A DNA stretch of 35,635 nucleotides from Devosia sp. (GTDB taxonomy: Bacteria > Pseudomonadota > Alphaproteobacteria > Rhizobiales > Devosiaceae). The notes beneath the pieces were generated by a model. The model searched no databases. It saw nothing but the letters and a program-made list of their open reading frames with translations, and was not told the origin of the DNA. Below are positions 14,683 to 24,108 of this stretch, one piece after another; positions within the stretch are counted from its first letter, which is position 1; each line of letters begins with the position of its first letter. The translations under genes and the position numbers were made by a program. The stretch spans positions 1 through 35,635 of the forward strand of contig NZ_JAUYGL010000052.1 in the NCBI RefSeq assembly GCF_030689745.1, in the 5' to 3' direction.

Positions 14683-15225
14683 TCAGAACGCCCGATCGCC
14701 CTGGGCTTTCATATAGGCCAGTTCGTCCGGCGTACTGGTCCGCCCCAGCGCCGCATTGCGGAACGGAAAGCGGCCGAAGCGGGCGATGGTGTCGCGATGG
14801 CTGGTCATGAATTTCTGCAGGTCCGGGTCAAACTGGCCGAAGAGCTTGACGCCCTCCTCCTGGATCGGCAGCGACTCGGCGTGCATGAAGGGCATGTAGA
14901 CGAACATGCGCCGCTCGAGCTCCAGCGTCTGGTCGGCGCCGGCAGCGATGGCTTCCTGCGCCAGGGCCAGGGCCATCTTGTCCTGCGCAAAGGCGTCGGA
15001 CGAACCACGGTGCAATTGACGGGAGAACTGGTCGAGCACGATGATCTCGGCCAGCCGGCCCTCGGCGGTTTCCCGCCATTGCCAGGCTTCGCCCAGCGCC
15101 ACATGCCGATGGGTATCGGCAAAGCGCTGCGACAGAGCCGTATCGAATTCGGCTTTGCCGTCAAACCAGTCCTCCTTGGAATGTTCGACAAACCAGAAGC
15201 TGATGACGTCCTGAGCGCTGCGCAT
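14683..15225 (-). CDS. DUF924 family protein
   Basis: A 180-residue all-helical protein of the DUF924 family (TPR-like fold in structures of relatives). Seen here are the N-terminal VISFWFVE, WFDGKAEFD, and the family core IIVLDQFSRQLHRG with a run of helices after it. The start ATG 15225 has AGGAGG five bases upstream. It follows the zinc alcohol dehydrogenase gene by eight bases and is probably the last gene of that transcript. The biochemical role of the family is not known; nothing here links it firmly to sugar metabolism beyond position. Confidence 0.88.
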   Translation of the reverse strand: MRSAQDVISFWFVEHSKEDWFDGKAEFDTALSQRFADTHRHVALGEAWQWRETAEGRLAEIIVLDQFSRQLHRGSSDAFAQDKMALALAQEAIAAGADQTLELERRMFVYMPFMHAESLPIQEEGVKLFGQFDPDLQKFMTSHRDTIARFGRFPFRNAALGRTSTPDELAYMKAQGDRAF

Positions 15226-15233
15226 GCGTCCTC

Positions 15234-16235
15234 CTAAAGGGTTATGATGGCCTTGATCAGCCCGGTGCGGTCGTGGGCCCATTTCGGCAAATTGGCGGGA
15301 ACATCATCAAAGCTGGTGGCGTGGGTGGCAAGCCGGTCGGTCGGTACGCTGCCATTGCGAATGCAGGCCATGACATGGTCAAAATCCTCGCGAGTCGCAT
15401 TGCGCGAGGCGCGAATGGTGAGTTCGCGCCGGTGGATTTCCGGGTCCTCCCAGGCCAGTATACCCTTGACCACACCCACCAGCGTCAACGCGCCGCCATT
15501 GCGGCAATAGCTTACAGCCTGGTTCATCGCCGCAATGGCGCCGGTGGCGTCAAATACGGCGTCAAAACCGCTGCCCATTTTGGCTTTGAACGCGGCACCA
15601 TCGCGCTCGTCCAGCGCCGCAGCGCCAAAACCAAAACGACGCGCCATCTCCAGCTTGTCGGCGGCGGCGTCAAGAATGATCACCTCTGCGCCGGCAATGC
15701 GGGCAAAAAAGGCAACGCCCAGGCCGATCGGGCCACCGCCGACCACCAGAACCTGCCCACCGGGCTGCGGCGCCGTCCGACGCACGGCATGGGCGCCAAT
15801 GGCGAGAAACTCCACCATGGCCGCGTCACGCAGGCTCAGGCCCTCGGCGCGATAGAGGTTGGCTTCGGGCATGATGATCTGCTCTGCCATGCCGCCATCG
15901 CCATGCACGCCGATCACCGTCAGCGTCTCGCAGCAATTGGTCTTGCCCTCGCGGCAGGCGGGACAGCTGTAGCAAGGCAGATAGGGATTGATGACCACCG
16001 CATCGCCATCGGACAGCCCGGCTGCGCCGTTGGCATCGAGTACCACGCCGGACAGTTCATGGCCCATGATGCGCGGATATTGCAGGAAGGGGTGCTTGCC
16101 TTCAAAGATGTGATAATCGGTGCCGCAAATGCCGATATGGCGGATGCCGACCCGCACCCAGCCGGGCTTGAGCTCTGGTGCTGCAATATCGATCAGCGCC
16201 AGCTTACCCGGCGCGCCGCAAGAAATAGCCCGCAT
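15234..16235 (-). CDS. Zinc-binding medium-chain alcohol dehydrogenase (L-galactonate/sugar-acid dehydrogenase-like)
   Basis: A 333-residue zinc-dependent MDR dehydrogenase. The catalytic zinc site is Cys37 (GICGTDYH) with His59-Glu60 (MGHE); the structural zinc cysteines are Cys88, Cys91, Cys94 and Cys102. The Rossmann motif VVGGGPIGLG follows. The start at ATG 16235 has GGGAGG six bases upstream. It resembles E. coli LgoD-type L-galactonate 5-dehydrogenases and related polyol enzymes, and sits near uxuB- and kdgK-like genes, so a sugar-acid substrate is likely. It is flanked on the same strand by the VOC gene (41 bases upstream) and DUF924. Substrate is inferred from context only. Confidence 0.88.
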   Translation of the reverse strand: MRAISCGAPGKLALIDIAAPELKPGWVRVGIRHIGICGTDYHIFEGKHPFLQYPRIMGHELSGVVLDANGAAGLSDGDAVVINPYLPCYSCPACREGKTNCCETLTVIGVHGDGGMAEQIIMPEANLYRAEGLSLRDAAMVEFLAIGAHAVRRTAPQPGGQVLVVGGGPIGLGVAFFARIAGAEVIILDAAADKLEMARRFGFGAAALDERDGAAFKAKMGSGFDAVFDATGAIAAMNQAVSYCRNGGALTLVGVVKGILAWEDPEIHRRELTIRASRNATREDFDHVMACIRNGSVPTDRLATHATSFDDVPANLPKWAHDRTGLIKAIITL

Positions 16236-16276
16236 GAAATCCTCCCGATCACTGGGCGGAAGGACTAACATGTCAG

Positions 16277-17200
16277 TTACGGGCTGACTACAACACGAAT
16301 GCGATTGCCAAACGGGTCCCGGGTCTCAAACCCGTTTTCCAGCGTGGCCATCGGGGCGTCCGCCTGTTCCAGCCGATGCTTGACCTCTTCCAATGAGGCC
16401 GCGTCAGGCAGCGCGATGGTGAACCAGCGCAAACCGGCCGTGCCGGCGGCAGGCAGCGTCGCATTGGGGCCGGACCAGATGTTGAACGCCAGGCTATGGG
16501 GCATGTAGTCGAGCCCGACATCGCCCATGCCGAAGGAGTCGATCAACAGAAAACCGGCAAAGCCGATGACGTCGCGATAGAAATCCATGGCCTGACGCAG
16601 ATCATTGACGTGCACATGCACGTGGCCGATGCGGGTGCCCCCTGGCATGGTCGCGGCCAGTTCCGGCTGCGGTGCCAGTTCAGCGAGCAGCCCCTGCATA
16701 TCAATGGGGTCGCGGCCGGAATGGGGCTTGCCGTCTGTGGTCACGGCATAGGTCTCGCCCTTGTCCGGATCGCCCAGCGTACCGCGCCAGGGCGTCTCGA
16801 AGGTGATTTCGATGCCATTGCCATCCAGATCCCATAGATAGATCGCTTCGGACACCAGATGATCGGTGGGGGAAATGGCAATATTGCGCTGCATGGCGCG
16901 GATGGCCATTTGCGCCAGATCGGCGCGCTTGGGCACATGAATGGCTACGTGATAAAGTCCAATACTGCGCGGCGTCACCGGCGCCGTGGCGCCGGTTTCG
17001 AGCACGATCAGCGGCTTGCCGCCGGCGCCCAGGGTCAGCACCCCATCCTTGTCAGCGAGCAGTTCGAGCCCGACCACATCCCGCCAGATGGCCAGCGCCT
17101 TGGTGCGGTCGGTGACGGCGAGGTGGACCGGGCCGAGCGTCGTGGTCAGCGGCAGCAGCGGGGCAGACTTCACATTGGTCTGAACGGATGTATCAATCAT
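16277..17200 (-). CDS. VOC-family protein, catechol 2,3-dioxygenase-like
   Basis: A 307-residue protein made of two vicinal-oxygen-chelate modules, about 20-145 and 180-300. Likely metal-site blocks are LGPVHLAV near residue 24 and LYHVAIHVP with DGNGIEITF in the first module, and GHVHVHVND in the second. The layout matches CatE/YfiE-like extradiol dioxygenase relatives. The start at ATG 17200 has AGGAG seven bases upstream. It is the first gene of a minus-strand set with the zinc dehydrogenase and DUF924. No other aromatic-degradation gene is nearby, so an aromatic substrate is uncertain. Many proteins so annotated have unknown substrates. Confidence 0.85.
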   Translation of the reverse strand: MIDTSVQTNVKSAPLLPLTTTLGPVHLAVTDRTKALAIWRDVVGLELLADKDGVLTLGAGGKPLIVLETGATAPVTPRSIGLYHVAIHVPKRADLAQMAIRAMQRNIAISPTDHLVSEAIYLWDLDGNGIEITFETPWRGTLGDPDKGETYAVTTDGKPHSGRDPIDMQGLLAELAPQPELAATMPGGTRIGHVHVHVNDLRQAMDFYRDVIGFAGFLLIDSFGMGDVGLDYMPHSLAFNIWSGPNATLPAAGTAGLRWFTIALPDAASLEEVKHRLEQADAPMATLENGFETRDPFGNRIRVVVSP

Positions 17201-17379
17201 GGCACGCTCCTGGGTTGCTCGTTGGCTTGACCCTAGATAGGTCGCTCCGCCGCCAAAGAGCAGGGGCGAAACATCGAACAGTGCGGACACCACAGTGCAG
17301 GGAAAGCTTGCAGCGGCGGAACCATGCGGGAGGCCATGCGCTTGGTTAGTGAACGACTGGCAAGACAAGGGAGCCCACA

Positions 17380-18159
17380 ATGCCATTCTCCGACAAGGTC
17401 GCACTGGTCACTGGCGCTGGATCAGGCATCGGCAAGGCCACGGCCCTGCTGCTGGCCAGGGGTGGCGCCCGCGTCGCCGTGCTCAGCCGCACCGATGACG
17501 AGATCGAGGCGACGCGGGACGAGATTATTGCCGCTGGTGGCGAGGCCATGGCGGTAGCCGCCGATATTGCCGATCCCGATGGCATGCGCGCGGCGGTCGA
17601 CAGCATCATCGCCCGCTGGGGGCGCCTGGATATCGTGGTGGCCAATGCCGGGATCAACGGGGTCTGGGCACCCATTGACGAGTTGCTGCCGGCGGAGTGG
17701 GACAAGACCATGACGATCAATCTGGGTGGCACCTATCTGACGCTGCACCTGACCGTGCCGCATCTGAAAAAAGCCGGCGGCGCGATCATCATCGTTTCAT
17801 CGATCAACGGCAACCGCACCTTCACCTCTGCCGGGGCCACGGCCTATTCCGCGACCAAGGCGGCGCAGGTTGCGATGGCCCAGCAATTGGCGCTGGAACT
17901 GGGACCACACCAGATCCGGGTCAACGCGGTGTGCCCGGGCGCCATCGACACCCAGATCGCCGACAATACCGACAAGCGCAATACTGCGGCGGCCGAAATC
18001 GAGGTCGCGTTTCCACAGGGCGATATCCCCCTGACCGGCGGCGAACCCGGCGAGAGCCGCGATGTCGCCGAGACCATCGCCTTCCTGGCGTCTGATGCGG
18101 CGCGGCACATCACCGGCGTGCCCATCTACGTTGACGGCGGCCAGTCGCTGCTGCGCTGA
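17380..18159 (+). CDS. SDR-family oxidoreductase
   Basis: A 259-residue classical short-chain dehydrogenase. The cofactor motif TGAGSGIG is at 11-18, NAG at 89-91, Asn114, and the catalytic Ser141, Tyr156 and Lys160 (YSATK) are in place. The C-terminus ends with YVDGGQSL, typical of the family. Arg37 after the second strand (LSRTDD) hints at NADP preference. AAGGGAG lies eight bases before the ATG. It is divergent from the VOC gene, and the 179-base gap probably holds promoters for both. It is close to glucose-dehydrogenase and 3-oxoacyl-reductase-like SDRs; substrate unknown, perhaps a sugar or sugar acid given its neighbours. Confidence 0.92.
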   Translation: MPFSDKVALVTGAGSGIGKATALLLARGGARVAVLSRTDDEIEATRDEIIAAGGEAMAVAADIADPDGMRAAVDSIIARWGRLDIVVANAGINGVWAPIDELLPAEWDKTMTINLGGTYLTLHLTVPHLKKAGGAIIIVSSINGNRTFTSAGATAYSATKAAQVAMAQQLALELGPHQIRVNAVCPGAIDTQIADNTDKRNTAAAEIEVAFPQGDIPLTGGEPGESRDVAETIAFLASDAARHITGVPIYVDGGQSLLR

Positions 18160-18328
18160 ACGGGGCTATGTCCCCAGCCGGGCGCATCTGCGGCCAGTGC
18201 ATAGGCGACATGCAAGCGGCGCGTTTTCGTTGATGGTTCACTCAACCTTAAGCGATTGAGCCGATCCGTAGTGCCATGACTGGCAGCAGAACGCTGCGGT
18301 CAACACTCGGGCACCAGGTTGCATCGCC

Positions 18329-20251
18329 ATGAACTTTAGAAATTTTCCTATTCTACAGAAATTCATTTTGACAGTCCTGCTGATGGGCATCGTCGCAACG
18401 GCCATTGCCGGCATCGCCTGGCGGGAGCTCGGTTCGCTCAGTGCCACGATGGACCGGGTAGGTGAAAAGGAAGTGGCGGCGCGCGAAGCCATGGACCTGC
18501 GCATGGACGTGATCGCTATCAGCCGCATGACCTACCAGCTGGTGCTCAATCCTGCCGACGCCGCCGATTTCGTCAGCCAGGCCGATCGCCGCATGACCGA
18601 GATGAAGGCGCGGTTCCCCGTCATCGAGGCCGCGGCCGATGCGACCGAGCTCAGCCAGCTCGAGGCGGTCAAGCCGGTGATGGATGCCTATTTCGAAAAG
18701 ATCAACGGCATGCTCACCGTGGCTGCGGCCCAGCCGTTCGATGCGGCGGCCCTTGATGCCGCCCTGGCGGACACCCTGGCTGCCCAGCTGGTGGTGACCG
18801 ACACGATCAAGGTCTACAGCGCCTATTCGGGCGAACTGATGGCCGGCATGCGCGCCGATGCCGACGCCTCGGCCTTCACCGCCATGTTGACCCTGGCCAT
18901 CTCGGCGGCCGTGGGTATCGCCATCGGCCTGACGGTCAGCATGCTGGTGGGTCGCCGCACCATCGTCAGCCCGGTGCGCAACCTGACGCAGACCATGAGC
19001 GAGCTTGCCGATGGCAAGCTTGACGTGGAAATTGCCAATGCCGATGCCAAGGACGAAATCGGCGCCATGGCCCGCGCCGTCGAAGTGTTCCGCCAGAACG
19101 CCAAGCGCGTCGCCGCGCTCAGCGCCGAGGAGGCCGCCCACAACATGGCCATCGTCGAGCGTGCTGACATGATGGCCCTGCTGCAGGGCGAACTGGCCGC
19201 GGTGATGAAGGCCGCCAGCGCCGGCAATTTCGACAAGCGCGTGGCGACCGACTTCAGCGATGGCGAGCTGAACAGCCTTGCTGCCAGCGTCAATGGCCTG
19301 GTCGAAACCGTCGACCGCGGCCTGGCCGAGACCGGCACGGTGCTGTCGGCCATCGCCAATACCGATCTGACGCAGCGCGTCACCGGCGACTACCAGGGCG
19401 CTTTCGGCGCCCTCAAGAACAATACCAATGCCGTGGCCGAAAAGCTGGCCGACATCGTTGCCCAGCTGCAGGACACTTCGCGGTCGCTCAAGACGGCGAC
19501 CAGCGAGATCCTGGCCGGCGCCAATGATCTGAGCGAGCGCACCACCAAGCAGGCCGCGACGATCGAGGAAACCTCGGCCGCCATGGAAACCCTGGCCGAT
19601 ACGGTGATGAAGAATGCCGAGCGCGCCCAGCAGGCCAATGGCAAGGCCAAGGAAGTCACCATCTCGGCCGAGCAGAGCGGCGAGGTCATGGCCAAGGCCA
19701 CCGGCGCGATGGAGCGGATCACCACATCCTCGTCCAAGATTTCCAATATCATCGGCCTCATCGACGACATCGCCTTCCAGACCAACCTTTTGGCGCTGAA
19801 CGCGTCGGTGGAAGCCGCCCGGGCCGGCGATGCCGGCAAGGGCTTTGCCGTGGTGGCCGTCGAAGTGCGCCGCCTGGCGCAGTCGGCCGCTTCGGCCTCG
19901 GCCGACGTCAAGGTGCTGATCGAGCAGTCCGCCAATGAAGTGCGCGATGGCAGCCGGTTGGTGGCAGACGCCGCCGATCGCCTCAACGGCATGCTGGACG
20001 GCGTGCGTGCCAGCTCGACGCTGATGGACGGCATTTCGCGCGACAGCCAGGAACAGTCGACCGGCATTACCGAGGTCAGCATCGCCGTACGGCAGATGGA
20101 CGAAATGACCCAGCACAATGCCGCCCTGGTCGAGGAAATGAACGCGGCGATCGAACAGACCGAGACGCAAGCCACCGAGCTCGACATGATTGTCGATATC
20201 TTCAAGGTCAGCGATGCGCGCAGCCGGCGCAGCGTGGCCCGGGCGGCCTAA
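18329..20251 (+). CDS. Methyl-accepting chemotaxis protein
   Basis: A 640-residue chemoreceptor. Transmembrane helix 1 (about 10-30) is followed by a helical periplasmic domain of about 150 residues (four-helix-bundle type), helix 2 (183-207) and a HAMP domain (207-260). A second HAMP-like stretch and a long coiled-coil signalling domain follow. The hairpin tip with [18 protein letters not shown] lies near residues 482-500, then [15 protein letters not shown]. The C-terminus (SRRSVARAA) lacks a CheR-binding pentapeptide. It would pass ligand signals to CheA/CheW. No che genes are nearby; it is an orphan receptor. The ligand may be related to nearby catabolic genes, but nothing in the sequence shows this. 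Confidence 0.95.
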   Translation: MNFRNFPILQKFILTVLLMGIVATAIAGIAWRELGSLSATMDRVGEKEVAAREAMDLRMDVIAISRMTYQLVLNPADAADFVSQADRRMTEMKARFPVIEAAADATELSQLEAVKPVMDAYFEKINGMLTVAAAQPFDAAALDAALADTLAAQLVVTDTIKVYSAYSGELMAGMRADADASAFTAMLTLAISAAVGIAIGLTVSMLVGRRTIVSPVRNLTQTMSELADGKLDVEIANADAKDEIGAMARAVEVFRQNAKRVAALSAEEAAHNMAIVERADMMALLQGELAAVMKAASAGNFDKRVATDFSDGELNSLAASVNGLVETVDRGLAETGTVLSAIANTDLTQRVTGDYQGAFGALKNNTNAVAEKLADIVAQLQDTSRSLKTATSEILAGANDLSERTTKQAATIEETSAAMETLADTVMKNAERAQQANGKAKEVTISAEQSGEVMAKATGAMERITTSSSKISNIIGLIDDIAFQTNLLALNASVEAARAGDAGKGFAVVAVEVRRLAQSAASASADVKVLIEQSANEVRDGSRLVADAADRLNGMLDGVRASSTLMDGISRDSQEQSTGITEVSIAVRQMDEMTQHNAALVEEMNAAIEQTETQATELDMIVDIFKVSDARSRRSVARAA

Positions 20252-20282
20252 ACTGCACCTAAAGCCGCGTTCGCAGTCGGCA

Positions 20283-20420
20283 TCCCTCCCCCTGTGGGGA
20301 GGGAAAGCGAGATAGGACTTGGCTTGCTAAGTCCGCTATCGAGCCGGGTGGGGGTGCGGGGGCCCCGATAGCGTGGCCAAACCACCCCCACCCTTGATCC
20401 CTCCCCACAAGGGGGAGGGA
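20283..20420. repeat. Composite palindromic intergenic repeat (REP-like)
   Basis: A 138-base element filling the gap between two convergent genes. Each end is a hairpin (TCCCTCCCC with GGGGAGGGA; 20283-20304 and 20398-20420), and the two ends are inverted copies of each other. Inside are a stem-loop with arms GATAGGACTTGGC and GCTAAGTCCGCTATC, and the pair GGGTGGGGGTG / CACCCCCACCC. The words match the repeat at 12119-12160. It is probably a mobile-derived or REP-type dispersed repeat that also works as a terminator. It is not a gene. Confidence 0.75.
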
Positions 20421-20448
20421 GACGATTGGGCGTTCGGGAACTGCGGTA

Positions 20449-22254
20449 TCAGGCCACCATGCCCTTGGTCAGTTCCAGCGCCTGCTGCTCAAACAGCCGG
20501 CGATAAATGCCGCCCTTGAGCCCAACCAGTGCCCGGTGATCACCCTCTTCGATGATCCGGCCCTTGTCGAACACCAGCAGACGATCAAGCGCCCGCACGG
20601 TCGACAGCCGGTGCGCGATCACCAAGGTGGTGCGGCCCACCATCAGGCGCTCCATCGCCTCCTGGATCTGGGCCTCGCTTTCGCTGTCCAGGCTTGAGGT
20701 GGCTTCGTCAAGGATCAGCACGCGGGCATCGGCCAGGAACGCCCGGGCGATGGCCACGCGCTGCCGTTCACCACCCGACAGTTTCACCCCGCGCTCGCCC
20801 ACCATGGTCTGGTAGCCTTTGGGCAGGTTGGCGATGAAGTGGTGAGCATTGGCCTGGGTCGCCGCCAGCTCGATCTCGGCGCGCGTGGCGCCGGGGCGGG
20901 CATAGGCGATGTTCTCGGCCAGCGTCCGGTGGAACAGGATGGGCTCCTGCTGCACGATGGCGATCTGGCTCCGCAAGCTGGACTGCTGCACGTCAGCAAT
21001 GTTCTGGCCATCAATGGTGATGGCGCCGTCATTGATGTCATAGAGCCGCTGGATCAGCTTGACGAAGGTCGTCTTGCCCGAGCCGGAACGCCCAACCAGG
21101 CCTACCCGCTCGCCGGGCGCGATGCTGACCGAGAAATCGCGGTAAAGCGGCGTCGGATGCGAGCCATATTGGAACGTCACCTTGTCAAAGGCGATGGCGC
21201 CGTCGCCAATGGCAATCGGCGGCGCATCGGGCTTGTCTTCAATGCCGTAATTCTGGCTATCGAGCGCCACCAGCTCCTCCATGTCGTTCACCGAACGCTG
21301 CAGATTGCGGATGTGCTGGCCCACATCGCGCAAATAGCCCTGCAGCACGAAGAACATGGTCAGCACGAAGGTGATGTCACCCGGCGTTGCCGCGCCCCGC
21401 TGCCACAACAGCAAGGCGGTGCCCAGGATGGCCGCCTGCATCAAGGCCATCATCAGGCCCTGCGCCCCGCCATTAAGCGTGCCGCGCTGCCACACCCGCC
21501 TGGTGCGGTGGCGCCATTTGCTGACCACCTGGCCGAGGATGGTCTCCTCGCGCGTTTCCGAGCCGAAGGCCTTGACCACCGCATTGCAGCTCACCGCATC
21601 GGCCAGTGCGCCGCCCATCCTGGTGTCCCAGGTGTTGGCCAGCGAGCCGGCCGGCGCCACAAAGCTGATCGACAGCCAGGTGGTGATGCCGACATAGATC
21701 AGCGAGCCCAGCCCGACGACCAGGCCCATCACTGGCCAGACGATGCCCAGGATCACTGTGGCGCCCACCAGCATGACCAGCGAGGGCAGCAAGGCCACCA
21801 GCAGCACGTCATTGAGCAAGTCGATAGCGCCCGAGCCACGGGTGATCTTGCGCACCGTCGAGCCGGCAAAGCTGTTGGCGTGCCAATCGGTCGAGAAGCG
21901 CTGCACCCGCTGGAAGGCATTGGCGATGACATCGTTCATGATCTTGAGCGTGAACCCGATCAGCGTGAAGAACACGAACTGGCGCAGGATGACCGAGCCG
22001 ACATAGAGACCTGTCATGGTGGCAAAGGCCGTCAGCGCCGGAATCCAGAACGCATCATCCTGACCACTGCCCGAGGCAACGGCGTCGACCATGCGGCCGG
22101 CGAAAATCGGGCTGAAAGCCTCCGCCAGCGTTGCTGCGAGCACCAGCAGCGCAATGACGGCGGCACGGAGCGGTTGATTGGCCCAGTGGCGGAAGGTGAA
22201 GCCGAGCACATTGCGAAACGCATTGGCGCGGTTGTGACGTTTATTCTGGCTCAT
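20449..22254 (-). CDS. ABC transporter, fused permease and ATP-binding protein
   Basis: A 601-residue half-transporter of the exporter (type IV) class: an N-terminal six-helix membrane domain (about 30-320) fused to an ATPase domain (about 345-590). Walker A GRSGSGKTT is near 387-395, the signature LSGGERQR near 488, Walker B LILDEATSSLD near 508, and the switch His is in AHRLST. It would work as a homodimer or with a partner half; no partner gene is adjacent. Exporters of this class move lipids, drugs, peptides or siderophores; substrate is unknown. It is divergent from the M29 aminopeptidase gene across a 472-base gap. Confidence 0.93.
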   Translation of the reverse strand: MSQNKRHNRANAFRNVLGFTFRHWANQPLRAAVIALLVLAATLAEAFSPIFAGRMVDAVASGSGQDDAFWIPALTAFATMTGLYVGSVILRQFVFFTLIGFTLKIMNDVIANAFQRVQRFSTDWHANSFAGSTVRKITRGSGAIDLLNDVLLVALLPSLVMLVGATVILGIVWPVMGLVVGLGSLIYVGITTWLSISFVAPAGSLANTWDTRMGGALADAVSCNAVVKAFGSETREETILGQVVSKWRHRTRRVWQRGTLNGGAQGLMMALMQAAILGTALLLWQRGAATPGDITFVLTMFFVLQGYLRDVGQHIRNLQRSVNDMEELVALDSQNYGIEDKPDAPPIAIGDGAIAFDKVTFQYGSHPTPLYRDFSVSIAPGERVGLVGRSGSGKTTFVKLIQRLYDINDGAITIDGQNIADVQQSSLRSQIAIVQQEPILFHRTLAENIAYARPGATRAEIELAATQANAHHFIANLPKGYQTMVGERGVKLSGGERQRVAIARAFLADARVLILDEATSSLDSESEAQIQEAMERLMVGRTTLVIAHRLSTVRALDRLLVFDKGRIIEEGDHRALVGLKGGIYRRLFEQQALELTKGMVA

Positions 22255-22726
22255 AGTGGCAGCCCGGTCCCGTTCTCCGGCGACCGGCCCTCAGCAGCAG
22301 GGGATGAAAGGCACAGTCGGAACGGGAGCAATGATCCCGTCAGATCAGTCGGACTGTGATGGGAAGAACCGCGGGCGGCAGGCCTGTACGGCGGGCCGCG
22401 GATAGCAGGGGCCTAGGCCCGATTTCTGCCTGCGGGAAGCTCGATGAATGTCACTATCATACAACGCCTCCCTTGCTGGTGATCTGAAGCGGTGGAGATT
22501 TTGTAGCGAAACAGTTCACCCTTGCCAACGGGGTATTTCGCTACGGCGTCCCAGTGATGCGCGAAAGCCACAGGGCAAGCCAGGCGCCCGTTGCGTGCCG
22601 CCAGACCGGTCAAAGCGCCGCTGTCGCCTGCGCGTGGTGGCCCTGCCCTTCCAGAGGGTAGCGTCGTCCCCATTCCGGCGCTACCCTCCCGGCCAACCAG
22701 ACTCAAAGCCAAGAGACATTGCCAAA
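22255..22726. other. 472-base divergent intergenic region rich in hairpins
   Basis: No convincing gene lies here between the ABC exporter and the aminopeptidase. It holds three perfect structures: a 12-base palindrome GGGCCTAGGCCC (22409-22420); a 9-bp stem GTAGCGAAA (22503-22511) with TTTCGCTAC (22536-22544), with a nested ACCC/GGGT pairing; and a 10-bp stem GAGGGTAGCG (22654-22663) with CGCTACCCTC (22679-22688), which starts 48 bases after a second copy of structured sequence and lies 38 bases before the aminopeptidase start. Both stems carry GTAGCG. They may form an mRNA leader or a small RNA; I know of no matching riboswitch. Confidence 0.5.
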
Positions 22727-23959
22727 ATGACCATTGATCCCGTCAAGCTCGACAAACTCGCCCAGGTCGCCATCAAGGTCGGCCTACAACTGGCCGAGGG
22801 CCAGGATCTGGTGATGACCGCGCCGATGACTGCCGCACCACTGGTGCGCCGCATCACCGAGCATGCCTACAAGGCCGGTGCCGGTGTGGTGACCACGATC
22901 TATTCCGACGAAGAAGCGACCCTGGCCCGTTACAAATACGCCAATGACCAGAGCTTCGACAAAGCCGCCGGCTGGCTCTATTCGGGCATGGCCGAGGCCT
23001 TCAAGGGCAATGCCGCCCGGCTGGCGATTGCCGGCGACAATCCGATGATGCTGTCCGGGCAGGACCCCGACAAGGTCAGCCGCGCCCAGCGCGCCAATTC
23101 GGCGGCCTACAAGCCGGCGCTGCAGCTGATCACCGGCTTTGATATCAACTGGAACATTGTCTCCTACCCCAGCGCCGCCTGGGCCAAGCTGGTGTTTCCC
23201 GATGACAGTGAAGAGGTCGCGGTGGGCAAGCTGGCCGATGCGATCTTCAAGGCCAGCCGCGTTGATGTGGACGATCCGATTGCCGCCTGGGCCGAGCACA
23301 ATGCCAATCTCAAGGCACGCTGGAGCTGGCTGAATGGCAAGGCGTTCTCGGCGCTGAAATATACCGGTCCGGGAACCGATCTGACCGTCGGGCTGGCCGA
23401 TGGCCACCGCTGGAAGGGCGGCGCCTCGGAGGCCAAGAACGGGATCACCTGCAATCCCAATATTCCGACCGAGGAAGTGTTCACCACGCCGCACCGCTTG
23501 CGCGTCGACGGGCACGTCGCGGCGACCAAGCCGCTCAGCCACAACGGCACGCTGATCGAAGACATGCAGGCGCGCTTTGAGGGCGGCCGGCTGGTCGAGC
23601 TCAAGGCGTCCAAGGGGCAGGACATCTTCAACAAGGTGCTCGACACCGACGAGGGTGGCCGCCACCTCGGCGAGGTGGCCCTGGTGCCACACTCCTCGCC
23701 GATTTCGGCTTCAGGCATCCTGTTCTTCAACACGCTCTATGACGAGAACGCCTCCTGCCATATCGCGCAGGGCCAGTGCTATTCGGATTGCTTTGAAGGC
23801 GGCAAGGATCTGACCCAGGCCGAGATCAACGCCCGGGGCGGCAACAGCTCCAATATCCATATCGACTGGATGATCGGCAGCGACAAGATCGACATTGACG
23901 GCGTCCATGCCGATGGCAGCGTCGAGCCGGTGATGCGCAAGGGCGAATGGGCTTACTAG
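22727..23959 (+). CDS. M29-family aminopeptidase
   Basis: A 410-residue metalloaminopeptidase of family M29 (AmpS/AmpT/PepS type), which removes N-terminal residues from peptides using two metal ions in a dimer. The metal-ligand blocks are in the C-terminal half: PTEEVFTTPH, RHLGEVALVP, SCHIAQGQCY and SNIHIDWMIGS, giving the expected Glu, Glu, His, Tyr, His and Asp set. I chose ATG 22727, where family similarity begins; the frame stays open for 93 more codons upstream, but that part looks non-coding and is hairpin-rich. The gene is probably monocistronic, with a strong hairpin after its stop. Substrate preference cannot be told. Confidence 0.92.
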   Translation: MTIDPVKLDKLAQVAIKVGLQLAEGQDLVMTAPMTAAPLVRRITEHAYKAGAGVVTTIYSDEEATLARYKYANDQSFDKAAGWLYSGMAEAFKGNAARLAIAGDNPMMLSGQDPDKVSRAQRANSAAYKPALQLITGFDINWNIVSYPSAAWAKLVFPDDSEEVAVGKLADAIFKASRVDVDDPIAAWAEHNANLKARWSWLNGKAFSALKYTGPGTDLTVGLADGHRWKGGASEAKNGITCNPNIPTEEVFTTPHRLRVDGHVAATKPLSHNGTLIEDMQARFEGGRLVELKASKGQDIFNKVLDTDEGGRHLGEVALVPHSSPISASGILFFNTLYDENASCHIAQGQCYSDCFEGGKDLTQAEINARGGNSSNIHIDWMIGSDKIDIDGVHADGSVEPVMRKGEWAY

Positions 23960-23976
23960 TCGCCGCGATTGCCGTC

Positions 23977-24009
23977 CTGCAACCGGCCGAAGCCATTGGC
24001 CGGTTGCAG
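23977..24009 (+). terminator. Strong hairpin after the aminopeptidase gene
   Basis: Perfect 12-bp arms CTGCAACCGGCC (23977-23988) and GGCCGGTTGCAG (23998-24009) enclose a 9-base loop, starting 18 bases after the aminopeptidase stop. There is no T run, so it is either a terminator helped by other factors or an mRNA-stabilising 3' structure. Confidence 0.55.
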
Positions 24010-24108
24010 ACCTTCCATCACTTCAGCAACGTGACTGACTGAGCGATAATAGCGGTTGAATCCAGCGCCTTGGCATGGAAGTGTCCGCCGCAAATGGAGA
24101 GTTTCCCT

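Noticed and set aside
18353..20170. 605-codon minus-strand open frame
   Set aside because: Antisense to the chemoreceptor gene; no domain seen.
20839..22359. 506-codon plus-strand open frame
   Set aside because: Antisense to the ABC exporter gene with intact ATPase motifs.
22413..22712. 99-codon minus-strand open frame in the exporter-aminopeptidase gap
   Set aside because: No ribosome-binding site, no recognisable fold, and it runs through several hairpins.
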